The notes: generated from the letters alone by a model not told the origin. A stretch of DNA of 64,000 nt from Saprospiraceae bacterium (GCA_016706365.1 JADJJU010000009.1:82501-146500), one strand, 5' to 3'. Positions 1-11,216 are shown, counted from the stretch's first letter. Numbers and translations are program-made.

Positions 1-1298
<1,298 letters not shown>

Positions 1299-1516
1299 TA
1301 ATTTTTACGAATCCGGAAGGAGGAGTTACTAAGAACTACGAAGTATAATGTGCAGCAAAAGGTATATTATACGGACAGATCAACCGAAACTGATCGATAC
1401 CAAAAACTACTAAAATTAAGCTTAAGACTTGTTTCTAACATTCCTTGTTGATAGCCTGTCAAACGACATAAAGCAGATAAGATACTCCAGTGGAGCATCG
1501 AATCTGACTAAGAATT

Positions 1517-1629
<113 letters not shown>

Positions 1630-1637
1630 AAATTTAT

Positions 1638-1682
1638 ACTAAGGGAGTTCAGTATCGTATGATATTGAACACCCTTTTTTTA
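1638..1682 (+). terminator. Rho-independent terminator of the rRNA operon
   Basis: Directly after the 5S gene there is a long imperfect hairpin. The left arm AAGGGAGTTCAGTAT and right arm ATATTGAACACCCTT surround a short loop and are followed by a run of T (1674-1681). Position, stem and T-tract make this the terminator of the rRNA transcript. Confidence 0.9.
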
Positions 1683-2379
1683 TGCCCTCTAGAGAAGTTG
1701 AAGAGTATAGAAGTTTATAAAAGTTGAAGAGTTGAGAAGTTTAGAAGAGAAAGCTAGTTGAACTTATCTTTTAACTCTTGTCTTTGTTCGTTTCGATGTC
1801 TCTGACCCGAATCGCATCGTTTGCAAGTCTCCGACTTGCACTGAAAGAAGTAAAATCGAACTCCCAATCTCGAAGTTTTAATCCAGGAATTAGCCGCATT
1901 TTTTCGCCGGAAGAATCTCCAGCGGCTACAGCTTTCCTTCAAATTATATTAATCATTTATTTGTATTGAAATGATATATAGGTTTTTAAATCTGAAACTT
2001 GAAACCTAAAATCTGAAATCATTTTACTAAAAGTAACATCAAACTCCAGCTCTCCATAAGCACAACCAAGCATTAAAGCTCTTAAATGATTATGATTGAA
2101 TTTCCATAAGCCTAAAATGTTAATTTAAATTTCATATTCTACCCAATTTTGTATCGATCTATACCAGCTTGCTCACTCTCATTATATTCGATCGGTTATT
2201 TCAGCATTTATTTTTTGTTAGCTATAGACTGTTTAAGTATACTAATTCTCTTTTAATTATGTAGATTTCTTCCCTGATTAGAATGCATGTTTTCACCAGT
2301 CTATTTGTGAATCTTTACCTCTCATTGCGCGCAATATTGTATTGAACAATCAAATAAATTTAAGTTTAATTCAAGTCGT
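1683..2379. other. Intergenic region with simple repeats and a REP-like palindrome
   Basis: No convincing gene is visible. The region starts with near-repeats of GAAGAGTTGAGAAGTTTAGAAG (1694-1747). It contains a perfect palindrome with arms TGCAAGTC/GACTTGCA and a 3-nt loop at 1822-1840. It also holds a TCTGAAACTTGAAACC module (about 1985-2020) that resembles modules near 29.5 and 41.7 kb. The rest is AT-rich; the promoter of the 2380 gene probably lies at its right end, but no clear box was recognised. Confidence 0.6.
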
Positions 2380-4302
2380 ATGAAATTGTATATAACTTTT
2401 GTACTTGTATTCTTGATGGGTACCACTCATGTCTTTTCTCAAAACGATGTAGATAGCCTCAAACGATTGTTGAATAGTGCTACCAGCCCGGCAAAAAAAC
2501 TCCCGATTCTCGTTCAATTAGGAAACATAATGGAAAATGAGGATTTGGCGAAGGCAAAAGATTATTATCTCTCAGCAATAGAAATTGGAGAACAATTGAA
2601 AGATACTACATTATATAAAATGTACCTCAATGTTGGAAGAGTATTTGCCAATACTCCCAATTACGATTCTGCCTCTGTTTATTTTGAAAAGGCATTTCAA
2701 TATTGTGTTTCAAATGGAATTTTGCATTGTAAAGCCAGGTCTTTAATGATGAAAGCATATGTTAGTCGTGAAACTTCTAAATTGGATGAATCAATTGAAT
2801 TCAACCTGGAAGCACTGTCTATTTTATTGGAATTGAAGGATAGTATAGGAATTGCACGTGCATATGAAGAGATTTCCTGTGATTTGTATCGAAAAGGCAA
2901 GGCAGATGAGGCAATGGAGTATGCTCTAATATCAATCGATATTGCTGAAAAAGTTAATGCTGAACCCCAACTAATATACAGCCTTTCTGCTGCGGGAAAT
3001 GCAGCACTTTTGATTCCCGATGGTAAACTTGCTTATGATTATTATGATAAAGCGATAAAACAATCCATAAAGTTAGGTTATCCTGAAGCCAATATTGCTT
3101 TATTGTATAATGACAGGGGTAATGCTTTGAAATATCAGGGCCGTTTTGAAGATGCAATATTAGACTATAAGAAAGTAATTGCATCAACAGGCAATTCAAG
3201 AATGGGTATGGCAGAAGCGATGGCTGAGGCGAATCTGGGCGATGTTTACATGAAGATGAAGGATTATCCACAAGCGCTGACTTATAAACTCAAGTCTGTA
3301 AAACGCCAGGAGGAAGCCGGAATGAAGAGTAATTTGATTGAGAACTATCTTCACATTAGTAATATTTATGAAGAAATGGGCAATTATGCATTATCACTTG
3401 AATTTCATAAAAAATACTCTGCCATTAAGGATACGATTATGTCAACTGAAAAGGATGCTAAATTTTCAGAGCTTCTTACTAAATATGAAACCGTTGAAAA
3501 AGATAGTCGCTTAGCTGTTCAGCAAGCTCAGATTTCCAGACAAAGTACCGTGCAATTGGCTATAATTGGAGTAGTTGCAGCTCTTATTTTCATTTTATTT
3601 CTATTGTATCGCAATTATCTTAACAAGCAAAAGTTAAATGCAGCATTGTCAAAAACCAACTCTTTACTTGGAGCAAAGAACAATGAGAATGAATTATTAT
3701 TAAAGGAGATCCATCACCGTGTAAAGAATAATCTCCAAACTATATCCAGTCTTCTCAATCTTCAATCAGCAAATATATCCGACGTGGGAGCATTGGAAGC
3801 TGTCAAAGAAAGTCAAAGCAGAGTAAGTTCTATGGCTTTGATCCACCAAAAATTGTATCAGGGAGAACGTCTCGCTGCAGTTGAAATGAAGGATTATTTC
3901 AATACAATGGGGGAATCTATATTTGATTCATTTGGCATTAAATCTCTGAATGTAGCTTTCAAAGTTGAGATGGATAATTTGGAATTGGATGTAGATACAG
4001 CGATTCCTGTAGGTTTGATTGTCAACGAGCTCATAACCAATTCTCTGAAATATGCGTTTCCGGATGGGAGGGAGGGTCTGGTTCAATTAAGTTTGAATGC
4101 AGATCAGTATCAGAATATTGAGCTTAAAATTAAAGACAACGGTATTGGTATTAACGCTGAGGAAAAGTCCGTCAAGCAGTCTGGATTTGGTACAAGGTTG
4201 GTTCAATTGTTAACCATGCAATTAGAAGGTGAAATGGAACAAAGTACTAATGATGGGATTACCACTATTATCCGATTCAAACGAGGTTTGAAAGCAGCAT
4301 AA
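2380..4302 (+). CDS. TPR-containing sensor histidine kinase (HisKA_2 type)
   Basis: 640 aa. An N-terminal signal peptide (about residues 1-20, ending HVFSQ) is followed by tetratricopeptide-like repeats to about residue 370. A transmembrane helix follows (about 391-410, LAIIGVVAALIFILFLLYR), then a short coiled linker. The HisKA_2 dimerisation/phosphoacceptor block has EIHHRVKNNLQT with the likely phospho-His near 445. The C-terminal HATPase domain shows the N box (NELITNSLKYAF) and G box (IKDNGIGI). This is the usual architecture of Bacteroidota membrane kinases with a periplasmic TPR sensor. No response regulator is adjacent. The LytTR regulator at 6334-7089 is the nearest candidate partner, separated by two leftward genes. 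The ligand is unknown. Confidence 0.93.
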   Translation: MKLYITFVLVFLMGTTHVFSQNDVDSLKRLLNSATSPAKKLPILVQLGNIMENEDLAKAKDYYLSAIEIGEQLKDTTLYKMYLNVGRVFANTPNYDSASVYFEKAFQYCVSNGILHCKARSLMMKAYVSRETSKLDESIEFNLEALSILLELKDSIGIARAYEEISCDLYRKGKADEAMEYALISIDIAEKVNAEPQLIYSLSAAGNAALLIPDGKLAYDYYDKAIKQSIKLGYPEANIALLYNDRGNALKYQGRFEDAILDYKKVIASTGNSRMGMAEAMAEANLGDVYMKMKDYPQALTYKLKSVKRQEEAGMKSNLIENYLHISNIYEEMGNYALSLEFHKKYSAIKDTIMSTEKDAKFSELLTKYETVEKDSRLAVQQAQISRQSTVQLAIIGVVAALIFILFLLYRNYLNKQKLNAALSKTNSLLGAKNNENELLLKEIHHRVKNNLQTISSLLNLQSANISDVGALEAVKESQSRVSSMALIHQKLYQGERLAAVEMKDYFNTMGESIFDSFGIKSLNVAFKVEMDNLELDVDTAIPVGLIVNELITNSLKYAFPDGREGLVQLSLNADQYQNIELKIKDNGIGINAEEKSVKQSGFGTRLVQLLTMQLEGEMEQSTNDGITTIIRFKRGLKAA

Positions 4303-4321
4303 TAGAAATGTATTTGAAGAC

Positions 4322-5692
4322 CTAATCAGCTAAAAGGACTTGTCCCTGCATTCCATCAGTATCCTTGTGCCGTGACTCCATTATTTCCACTTTTACCAGG
4401 TGCTTTTGAATGCGCAACAATTGGATGAGAACTAAAGAAAAGAATGCGAATATGGCAAAGGAACCGATTACATATTCCCAGGCAAATGCCGCCGTCAATG
4501 GGCCTAGCAATCCAGCACCTGTTGCACGACCCATGTTAGCAATAGCCATATACAGCGTAAACTGAGTAGCAGCCACTCTGTTCCAGCATAATTGCATTCC
4601 TATTGCAAATATTGAAATTGTCAAAAACACATAAAGTATATAGTATATTAAGATATAAGAAGTTATCACAGCGGGTGAAACCCAATAGCTTTTTAGCAAA
4701 CCCATACTAATGACTAAAACGATCAGAGAGACAAGATAAATAGTCATCATTCTTACCTTTCCAAATCTATCAGCCAGTAGACCCCCAGCTAGCATCCCTG
4801 CTAATCCTCCTGTCAAGGAGCACACTGAAAACGCCCTTGAAAAAGTCTCATCTGACCACCCTGCTTCCTGTATTGAGAAGACAGGTAATATAACTTCCAT
4901 TAATCCGATTCCTATACTTGAAGAAAAGATAGCTACACCCATAATTAAACTAGTGGGTAGAAAAAACACTTTAAAAAGACTTCTCAAAATTTGTGACCAA
5001 CTTTTCATTTGCATTTTAGCAGCATCAGGTGACGCGCTTCCTTGAGTCCAGGGTAATAATTTTTCACCGGGTCTTTCTCTGAGAAATAATGGCACTAACA
5101 TGATTAATACAATTCCTGTTAAAAGAGATAGGATGGCTGCTGAAAATCCATAATTATTGATGAGCCAGTTTCCTATGAAAAGCGAAGCAGAAATCCCCAT
5201 AGTTTTTGAACCCCACATGAGACCATTAGCCCTTGCTTGTTGTTCCACAGGTACTACATCTATCGCCATTCCATCAGTTGCTATATCTTGTAAGGCACCA
5301 AATAAGCTCACAAAAAAACCAGCTGTCATCAGCAATGAGAGATTATTGAGTGGGTCTGGCACCATTGACATTGCCAAAAATGCCCCAATAAGCCCTGTTT
5401 GCCCAATTAAGACCCATGGTCTCCTTCTTCCCATAGCTAAAAATGTGTATCGGTCCATCATCGGTGCTAACAGAATTTTGAAACTCCAGGGAATACCTAC
5501 CACTGCAACAAATGCACCAATCTCAGCCGGGCTTTTTCCGTTCATAGCCATCCAGGCTGGAATTCCAAAGTATGTCATTCCTTCCGGGATACCCTGAGCA
5601 ACATACAATGCTATGAAAGAGAAATATCTAAAAAACTTGTTCTTTGTCAAAACAGGAAGACGGTTTGAAGAAATTGGATTGGAGCTGCTCAT
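4322..5692 (-). CDS. MFS transporter, AmpG/PAT-like
   Basis: 456 aa with about 12 hydrophobic segments across residues 20-440. The N-terminus (YVAQGIPEGMTYFGIPAWM) and the motif after TM2 (LAPMMDRY, then RRRPW) resemble the AmpG/acetyl-CoA transporter branch of the major facilitator superfamily. Members import muropeptides or move acyl-type compounds across the inner membrane. The substrate cannot be read from the sequence, and no peptidoglycan-recycling genes are adjacent. It converges on the histidine kinase gene with only 19 nt between stops. The start at 5692 gives a short polar N-terminus before the first helix. Confidence 0.85.
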   Translation of the reverse strand: MSSSNPISSNRLPVLTKNKFFRYFSFIALYVAQGIPEGMTYFGIPAWMAMNGKSPAEIGAFVAVVGIPWSFKILLAPMMDRYTFLAMGRRRPWVLIGQTGLIGAFLAMSMVPDPLNNLSLLMTAGFFVSLFGALQDIATDGMAIDVVPVEQQARANGLMWGSKTMGISASLFIGNWLINNYGFSAAILSLLTGIVLIMLVPLFLRERPGEKLLPWTQGSASPDAAKMQMKSWSQILRSLFKVFFLPTSLIMGVAIFSSSIGIGLMEVILPVFSIQEAGWSDETFSRAFSVCSLTGGLAGMLAGGLLADRFGKVRMMTIYLVSLIVLVISMGLLKSYWVSPAVITSYILIYYILYVFLTISIFAIGMQLCWNRVAATQFTLYMAIANMGRATGAGLLGPLTAAFAWEYVIGSFAIFAFFSLVLIQLLRIQKHLVKVEIMESRHKDTDGMQGQVLLAD

Positions 5693-5725
5693 AATGCTTA
5701 ATTTTTCATAAAATAAATAAGAAAG

Positions 5726-6199
5726 CTATTTTGCGAGAAACAATAATTCCAACATATATTCAGAATCAGGGTGTTTAAGTATGCAACTTTCAAAAACTGA
5801 TTGTTTTGAGCAAGTCTGAACTTTTGAATATCCTGATTCCAATAAATGAACTAATTGAATTTTATACTCTTCTGATTTTTCATACATGATACAGTTATGA
5901 TGAAACCCTTCACCGAAAGCATCTAAATAATCCGAGAAGATGTTATTTCCTGAGTATGGGGTTATCAGAATCATGAGTTTATGTGGTCCTTCAGATATCT
6001 GCATTTGATATAGAAGTGATGAGCCAGTCTCTGTAGACAAATCTCCTTCAGATTCAAAGTCAAATATCTTCCAATTTACCGGGTATGCATTGGATAGCCT
6101 TCGTGCCATAGATTCAGCGTCATATGTCAAAAAGCATGAATACTGCCTCCTGGATTGAGCAGGGAAAATCTTAAAGTTTTTAGAAATATTAAACGGCAT
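5726..6199 (-). CDS. VOC/glyoxalase-fold-like protein, unknown function
   Basis: 157 aa, no signal peptide or membrane helix. The C-terminal half has features of the vicinal-oxygen-chelate fold: LMILITPYSGNNIFSDYLDAFG, then GEGFHHNC in the place where epimerases and glyoxalases carry GxGxHH, and a final strand with Glu (MLELLFL). These would supply His and Glu metal ligands, but the N-terminal half is divergent and no complete ligand set is evident. It lies 33 nt upstream of the MFS gene and in the same orientation, so the two may be co-transcribed. The function assignment is weak. Confidence 0.55.
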   Translation of the reverse strand: MPFNISKNFKIFPAQSRRQYSCFLTYDAESMARRLSNAYPVNWKIFDFESEGDLSTETGSSLLYQMQISEGPHKLMILITPYSGNNIFSDYLDAFGEGFHHNCIMYEKSEEYKIQLVHLLESGYSKVQTCSKQSVFESCILKHPDSEYMLELLFLAK

Positions 6200-6333
6200 A
6201 TGAAGTATTTGTAGTCGTGCATTGCATCACATACTTCAAAGCTAAATTGAGATTTAGCTGTATTGCTTTATATTTTCCGGAAGGAATAATTCACTTTCCG
6301 AATTGTGCTTATTTGTCTCCGAATGAAATGGTA

Positions 6334-7089
6334 TTAAATGACACGTAGTTTATTTGCAAGACTATCCTGAAATGGTTTGCTGACAGGTAATGTACTCTTA
6401 CCCAGCTGAACATGAGAGAAATTATCACTTGTCGACTTTATTTTATTAATATTGATAATATAAGATCGGTGAATTCGCAAAAACTCCGGGGATTGTAATT
6501 TTTCTTCAAAGGCCCCAAGGGGCATTGTCAATAAATATTCCGCCTGATCAGTAATTAGTTTGGAATAACTTCGATCAGCTTCCAGATATTGAATTTCATG
6601 AAGGAAAATTCCAAGCATTTTTTCTTTGTATCGGATAAAAATTCTATCCCTTAGCAAGTATGCTTCTTTTGTTGTATTGTTCCCTTCTGTGGATTCTTGA
6701 GAACTTAATTTTTCTGAGATTCGCTCAATGAGAAGCTCGATAGCTCTTTGTAAATCATTTTGTCTGAAAGGTTTTGAAATAAACGCAAACGGTTTTGCTT
6801 CTTTAGCTCTGTTGAAAGTAGTGTCATCTGCATTTGAGGTAAGAAAAATGACCGGAATTTTGTGTACAGAATTAATCATTCTTGCTGTATCTACTCCATC
6901 CAAAGCTCCTTTTAATGCCACATCCATTAATACTAAATCCGGTTTGGTTGCTTCAATACTTTTCAGTGCATCTTCTCCTCTGGGGGTGATTCCCGTAATC
7001 TCATAGCCTAAATTACTGAGGATCATTGAAATGTCCGCTGCTATAATCATTTCATCTTCAACTATTAGAATCTTGAAATTATTTGTCAT
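6334..7089 (-). CDS. Response regulator, receiver plus LytTR DNA-binding domain
   Basis: 251 aa. The N-terminal receiver domain (residues 5-120) has the acidic pocket (VEDE), the phospho-acceptor Asp in LVLMDVALKG (near 56) and the conserved Thr/Ser and Lys (FLTSNAD, FISKPF). A linker leads to a LytTR domain (about 150-250) with FLHEIQYLEADRSYSK and the typical RIHRSYIININKI motif. LytTR proteins bind promoter DNA after phosphorylation. The receiver resembles those used by HisKA_2/HWE kinases, so the orphan kinase at 2380 could be its partner. The upstream gap to 7289 (200 nt) holds its promoter. Confidence 0.92.
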   Translation of the reverse strand: MTNNFKILIVEDEMIIAADISMILSNLGYEITGITPRGEDALKSIEATKPDLVLMDVALKGALDGVDTARMINSVHKIPVIFLTSNADDTTFNRAKEAKPFAFISKPFRQNDLQRAIELLIERISEKLSSQESTEGNNTTKEAYLLRDRIFIRYKEKMLGIFLHEIQYLEADRSYSKLITDQAEYLLTMPLGAFEEKLQSPEFLRIHRSYIININKIKSTSDNFSHVQLGKSTLPVSKPFQDSLANKLRVI

Positions 7090-7221
7090 ATAAAGAATCA
7101 GGGAGATTGAATGAATTATGAAAACCTGGATCTACGTTTGAGATTAATATATATGTACACAAAATACCCTGAATTATTGATTCTGTCAATTAACTCTCAG
7201 CTGTGATATCTAATCCTTTCC

Positions 7222-7264
7222 AAAAATAAACCCTCTTTGGAATAAGGTTCAAAAGAGGGTTTAT
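7222..7264 (-). terminator. Terminator of the secreted thioredoxin-fold gene
   Basis: A 13-bp perfect stem (arms ATAAACCCTCTTT and AAAGAGGGTTTAT on the top strand) with a 13-nt loop lies 25 nt beyond the stop codon at 7290. Reading leftward it is followed by a short T run. This fits a Rho-independent terminator for the leftward gene. Confidence 0.8.
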
Positions 7265-7289
7265 GGAATTTATATTTGTTCTTATTCTA

Positions 7290-8723
7290 CTAAAGTTTTA
7301 CAAATTTTCTGGACATACTTTCAGATCCATTTGTGACAGTGATGTAATATACCCCTGGCTGTAGATTATCAGCAGGTATATTTAATGAAAAGCTATTTGA
7401 TTCATTTCTGTCTAATTGGCGACTGTACATTACCTGTCCTAGTCCTGAAAGGATTTGAATGTTGTAATCATCCTTACGAATGGATTCTAATTGGATATTT
7501 AATTCTGCAGATACAGGATTGGGAGAAATTACAAAACTGCTCACACTGCTGATAAGCTCTGTCGAAGTGGTTGTGGAGCCCATGAAGTTAGCAGTGCTTT
7601 TAAACGTAAAATCATCCACACTCAACAAGGTATTATCATCTCTGTCCAAAATTTTATAATAGCCACCGTTTCCAAGACCCTCTCCGCTTTCGCTGTAAAC
7701 ATTTAATTGATAGCATTGACCTACACTCAAAAATACTGTATAAGTATATAATTTGTTGTTCTCCAGATCTTCACCTTTCAGTTGGATGCCACCCGTGCCG
7801 GTTTTCAATTCCCATTTGGTTGATGCACCGTTTTCGGTTGCCAAAATTTCAATTTTTATTCTTCTCCCTGCCTGGAGTTCCGGATCGGTATATAGCGTAA
7901 TATCACTTAATTGGCTCAGTTCGAATATTTCCTGACCTGGAGCTTCAGCTCTTATCTCGACATTCATCCCATCTTCAATTTCAAAATTTTCATCAAATGT
8001 GACTGTTGCAAAACCATATTTTGCAAGATTTCCTGTCCATTCTTTTGTTGCTATAATTTCTCCATTTTCAACAACGGTAAATGTTGCTGCTTCTAAAGGT
8101 TCAAGCCCATAATTTTGGAATCTAACTCCCAATGCCGCATTCTCAGTGCAGAAAAGGGTAGTGCCCTCAACATTCATCAACTTTATTTCAGTTTCCTCAG
8201 TTGCTTGTCTTGGCATACTTTCAAAACTGGATCTCAACCCTGAAAAGGGTGCTGGTCCAACTTCATAAATTGACCTGTTAGGGTAAACAATATAAACGGT
8301 CGGAAAATATCCAATTTTATACGCGCTGGCCACTGTATTGCTAGTCAAATCAATAATTGGGTAAGGTGTATTCTGTACCCAATTTCCCTGAGTATTTCCT
8401 GTCCCATTAAGATTTGCTAAAGTTGTGGCTACATCTCCTTCAATGAAAAAAACCATCGCTTCATCTGTTCCATTCGGGCCATAATTATTGTAGAATGTTT
8501 TCATTGCACCACCAGAATGATATCCCCAGCAGGGTCCACACCATGTAGCTGAAAAATCAATGATTACAAATTTACCTTCGTCCAGATAATTATAGAGTGT
8601 GTGAACATTCCCATTCAGATCTGTAAGTGTCCAATTGGGTGCAATATCACCATCTTTTAATTGCGCAAAAACGCTCAAAGAGATCAATAAATTAAAGGAA
8701 ATCAGGTAGAAGATTTTTTTCAC
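7290..8723 (-). CDS. Secreted thioredoxin-fold protein with T9SS sorting domain
   Basis: 477 aa. A Sec signal peptide (1-20, ending SVFAQ) is followed by a TlpA/AhpC-TSA-like thioredoxin domain with the redox motif WCGPC at 61-65. A beta-rich middle region (about 190-380) follows. The C-terminal type IX secretion sorting domain (about 395-477) contains ISPNPVSAELNI, PGVYYITV and the terminal basic/hydrophobic MSRKFVKL. Such proteins are exported through the Sec and T9SS pathways and anchored or released at the cell surface. The thioredoxin motif suggests disulfide reduction or exchange outside the cell; the partner is unknown. It is monocistronic, with its own terminator. Confidence 0.9.
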   Translation of the reverse strand: MKKIFYLISFNLLISLSVFAQLKDGDIAPNWTLTDLNGNVHTLYNYLDEGKFVIIDFSATWCGPCWGYHSGGAMKTFYNNYGPNGTDEAMVFFIEGDVATTLANLNGTGNTQGNWVQNTPYPIIDLTSNTVASAYKIGYFPTVYIVYPNRSIYEVGPAPFSGLRSSFESMPRQATEETEIKLMNVEGTTLFCTENAALGVRFQNYGLEPLEAATFTVVENGEIIATKEWTGNLAKYGFATVTFDENFEIEDGMNVEIRAEAPGQEIFELSQLSDITLYTDPELQAGRRIKIEILATENGASTKWELKTGTGGIQLKGEDLENNKLYTYTVFLSVGQCYQLNVYSESGEGLGNGGYYKILDRDDNTLLSVDDFTFKSTANFMGSTTTSTELISSVSSFVISPNPVSAELNIQLESIRKDDYNIQILSGLGQVMYSRQLDRNESNSFSLNIPADNLQPGVYYITVTNGSESMSRKFVKL

Positions 8724-8831
8724 GATCGGGTATTTTTGTTAAATTCAAGTAAAAATATAAAAAATTTAATTTTGAATTAAGGTTCGGGTTGAAATTCATA
8801 CAAAGGAATACGTCGAAAGAAATCAATGCGA

Positions 8832-10009
8832 CTAATTCAGTATTTGAGAATGCAAATGTTTTGCTATTTTATGCCCCTGCAATATCCCGTTTTCAATAGC
8901 TGGCCGATAATGAATGCCGGCATAAAGTCTTGAAATAGCAGCTTCTGCAGCTGCTTCATTGAAGGATTTGAAATTCCTGAGCGGGAGTCCAAATACAATC
9001 TCTGTGTTATCAGTGAAAGCAAAGTTTTCAGCAAATATTTCAGTTAATATATCTCCGGATATGGTAGATATCACAGAGTGTCCGCTAGTGTATTCCGGAA
9101 AGGGGGGCGTTTGCAGCAAAGGCTTCCAGTTTTTATCTATAAATTGATTGATATAGGTTTCCGGCCTTAGCAGATTACTTCTATATTTGGCGTGCATCAC
9201 ATGTCGGCTAATATTTCATTTGTAAGGGTTGCAGTCCCAATAATCTGCAATCAATTTTTGCTCTTCAGTCGCCTCGTTTACAGTATGGTAGACTTCCAAA
9301 GCATTCTCCATAAACTTACTTTGTGAGATGGTATCAAATGGAGTAGGGGACTTGGGCCTGAATTGCGATGATGAATCTATAACCAGTGGCCTGATTTCAC
9401 TCCAATGAGGTTCGATTCCATCAATATAAGCAGGTGGAGTTGGCTTCCAGACTGAAACATCTGATTTAGCCTCATATTTTGCAAAAGATCTGGTTTTCTT
9501 GTAATTGTCCTCAGACGCATATTTCAAAATTGCCTCACTCATTGATTTTGCAAACAGTATACTCCTCTTTTTAACTGCATCTTTCAGCCCCTTACCTCCA
9601 TATTGTTCAATAATTGTTTTTACTCTGATTTCAACAGAGTCTGAGGTAAAAATGAGCTTACTACTCGTATACAATAATGCCAGATTCGCTGCCAAATTGA
9701 AGTCATATTCTTCACTAATATCCGGTGTAGGCAAGTTTTCAAGGCCCTTTAATTTATTTTCAAAACTCTGAGCTGTGCTGTTCTGAAATTTTGAAACCTC
9801 GTAAGCAGCCAGTAATGAATAAACATAAATTCTACTCGCAACGGGAGGGAAAAAATGTCATCTACTATGATAGTTGTGATAATTTTTACAGATTCATGAA
9901 GTAATTCTGAATCTGATTTTATGGGTTCAACTTTTTCATTTTGCTGACATGAAGTATGTCCAAACAGCAGAATAAAAGTTGAAATAAAACTTAATTTATA
10001 AACTGACAT
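8832..10009 (-). pseudogene. Vanadium haloperoxidase/PAP2-family lipoprotein, decayed
   Basis: Three pieces read as one broken gene. The 5' piece (to about 9845) encodes a lipoprotein signal (MSVYKLSFISTFILLFGHTS then Cys). A one-base loss near 9842-9849 shifts the frame; restoring it gives PPVASRIYVYSLLAAYE, typical of the family. The middle piece (to 9216) runs to WDCNPYK and is stopped by an in-frame TGA at 9216-9218. Beyond it, in the same frame, NISRHVM is joined directly to a region with KYRSNLLRP (KxxxxxxRP motif), PEYTSGHSV (PSGH-like motif) and SRLYAGIHYRP. Intact relatives carry several dozen residues, including a GGHW-type segment, between HVM and KYRSN, so an internal deletion is also likely. 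No functional enzyme is expected. Confidence 0.8.
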
Positions 10010-10269
10010 GAGAGAATACAATGTTTAACCAAAAGTAGTCTTTTCAATTCAGGGGTTATTTATACCAGACCACAAATTATAAGTAGATCCAAATATAAAT
10101 TATCGATATTATAGAAATAAATATATATTTTTTGCAATAAACGCGAAAATTCAATTAAAGTGAGTTCAGACATTTGAGCTCGGGTTGAGGGTGAACAAAA
10201 TCTAACTGTTAGAATTTTTCATTGCTCAACTTAATACTCTTACTGTACTCGTAATGGCCCGATTATCTG

Positions 10270-10881
10270 TTAACTAGTGACAGATTTCGGGCTTTTTTCG
10301 GATTTATTTCCTACACCTGCCTCTTCCAGGGCAATGACATTTTCATCAGCTTGCTCAGCTTTCTCAGGGCTTTCATTTTTTAATAGCTGAATTGGTTTTT
10401 GAATAGCAAGGTTATTTGGGTAGACAATGACTCTGTTATCATCCGTTAGAAAAGTGATTGAAAACATGTTAATGTCTCTGATCCTTCCTGCCACGGAATT
10501 ATCCCCATCCATAATCTTGACTCTTTCACCAATTCGCATTGGGTGATAAAAGAATAGAATTACAGAAGCAGTAATATTGCTTAGAATAGACCATGATGCG
10601 AATAATGCTACTCCCGCAACTGTTGCAAATGATGCAAGCCAAAATGAAATATGCTGAAACTGAATATCCCAAATTAAGCCAAGTGCTACCAGGAAAGCCA
10701 GACCCCATCCAAAATTAATTACTTTAAGCGTGTACCGCACTCTTCCTTTATCAATTCCATGTTTTACAGCATGAGAATAGGCAAATCTGCTCCCATAATT
10801 TCTCATGATGAAAAAAAGAAGAATCGCAACTGTAGAAAGAATGAGTTCAATATACCAGGGAGAATCATTAAGAAAAGACAT
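10270..10881 (-). CDS. Small-conductance mechanosensitive channel (MscS family)
   Basis: 203 aa. Three hydrophobic segments occupy about residues 10-110, the last being glycine/alanine-rich as in the MscS pore helix TM3 (FATVAGVALFASWSIL). The beta domain follows with FFYHPMRIGERVKIMDG and VAGRIRDINMFSITFLTDDN, a typical MscS signature. The protein is shorter than E. coli MscS because the C-terminal cytoplasmic domain is missing; the tail is charged and probably disordered. It would act as an osmotic-downshock valve in the inner membrane. A 36-nt imperfect hairpin overlaps the stop codon (10256-10297). Confidence 0.88.
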   Translation of the reverse strand: MSFLNDSPWYIELILSTVAILLFFIMRNYGSRFAYSHAVKHGIDKGRVRYTLKVINFGWGLAFLVALGLIWDIQFQHISFWLASFATVAGVALFASWSILSNITASVILFFYHPMRIGERVKIMDGDNSVAGRIRDINMFSITFLTDDNRVIVYPNNLAIQKPIQLLKNESPEKAEQADENVIALEEAGVGNKSEKSPKSVTS

Positions 10882-11216
10882 ATCTGAGAATTGTTATCTA
10901 TGTTTTAAGATGCAAAATTATTGTTTAAACGCTTTTAAATTGAAAATGGCTTTAAAAAGACCTCCTAAATTTTAATTAACCGGAATTAAGTAATCTCGCA
11001 GGTATATTATCTCTATTTCCGCAGCTCCCTGAATTAAATTCCCGCTTCTCAAGAGTATAGTGATGCATACCTGATTTCAGGTATGTACCTGACTTTAGTC
11101 TCACTGATTTTGTGCCGGATACCAGTATTGGTGATTTATTCAAAATCAGGATTTATGGTGTAGGACGAGAGGCTCTCGTCGGGCCACTTTGCCTTAGAAA
11201 TAAAATCAAAGGCAAT
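10882..11216. other. Intergenic region with two perfect palindromes
   Basis: 335 nt between divergent genes. It contains two perfect inverted repeats: arms CATACCTGA/TCAGGTATG with a 2-nt centre at 11066-11085, and arms GACGAGAG/CTCTCGTC with a 1-nt centre at 11164-11180. They could be REP-like elements, or, given their position before the 11217 gene, regulatory sites. No other feature was recognised. Confidence 0.6.

Noticed and set aside
1299..1516. tRNA gene in the 23S-5S spacer
   Set aside because: No cloverleaf-like arms or T-loop (GTTCGAATC) pattern was found.
10256..10297. Hairpin at the end of the MscS gene as a terminator
   Set aside because: The stem overlaps the coding end and its T-run follows on the + strand, where no gene ends; the leftward gene lacks a T-tract after it.
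11112..11216. Upstream start for the exported protein at 11112
   Set aside because: The extension would be translated from palindromic intergenic DNA and would put a poor sequence before the signal peptide.
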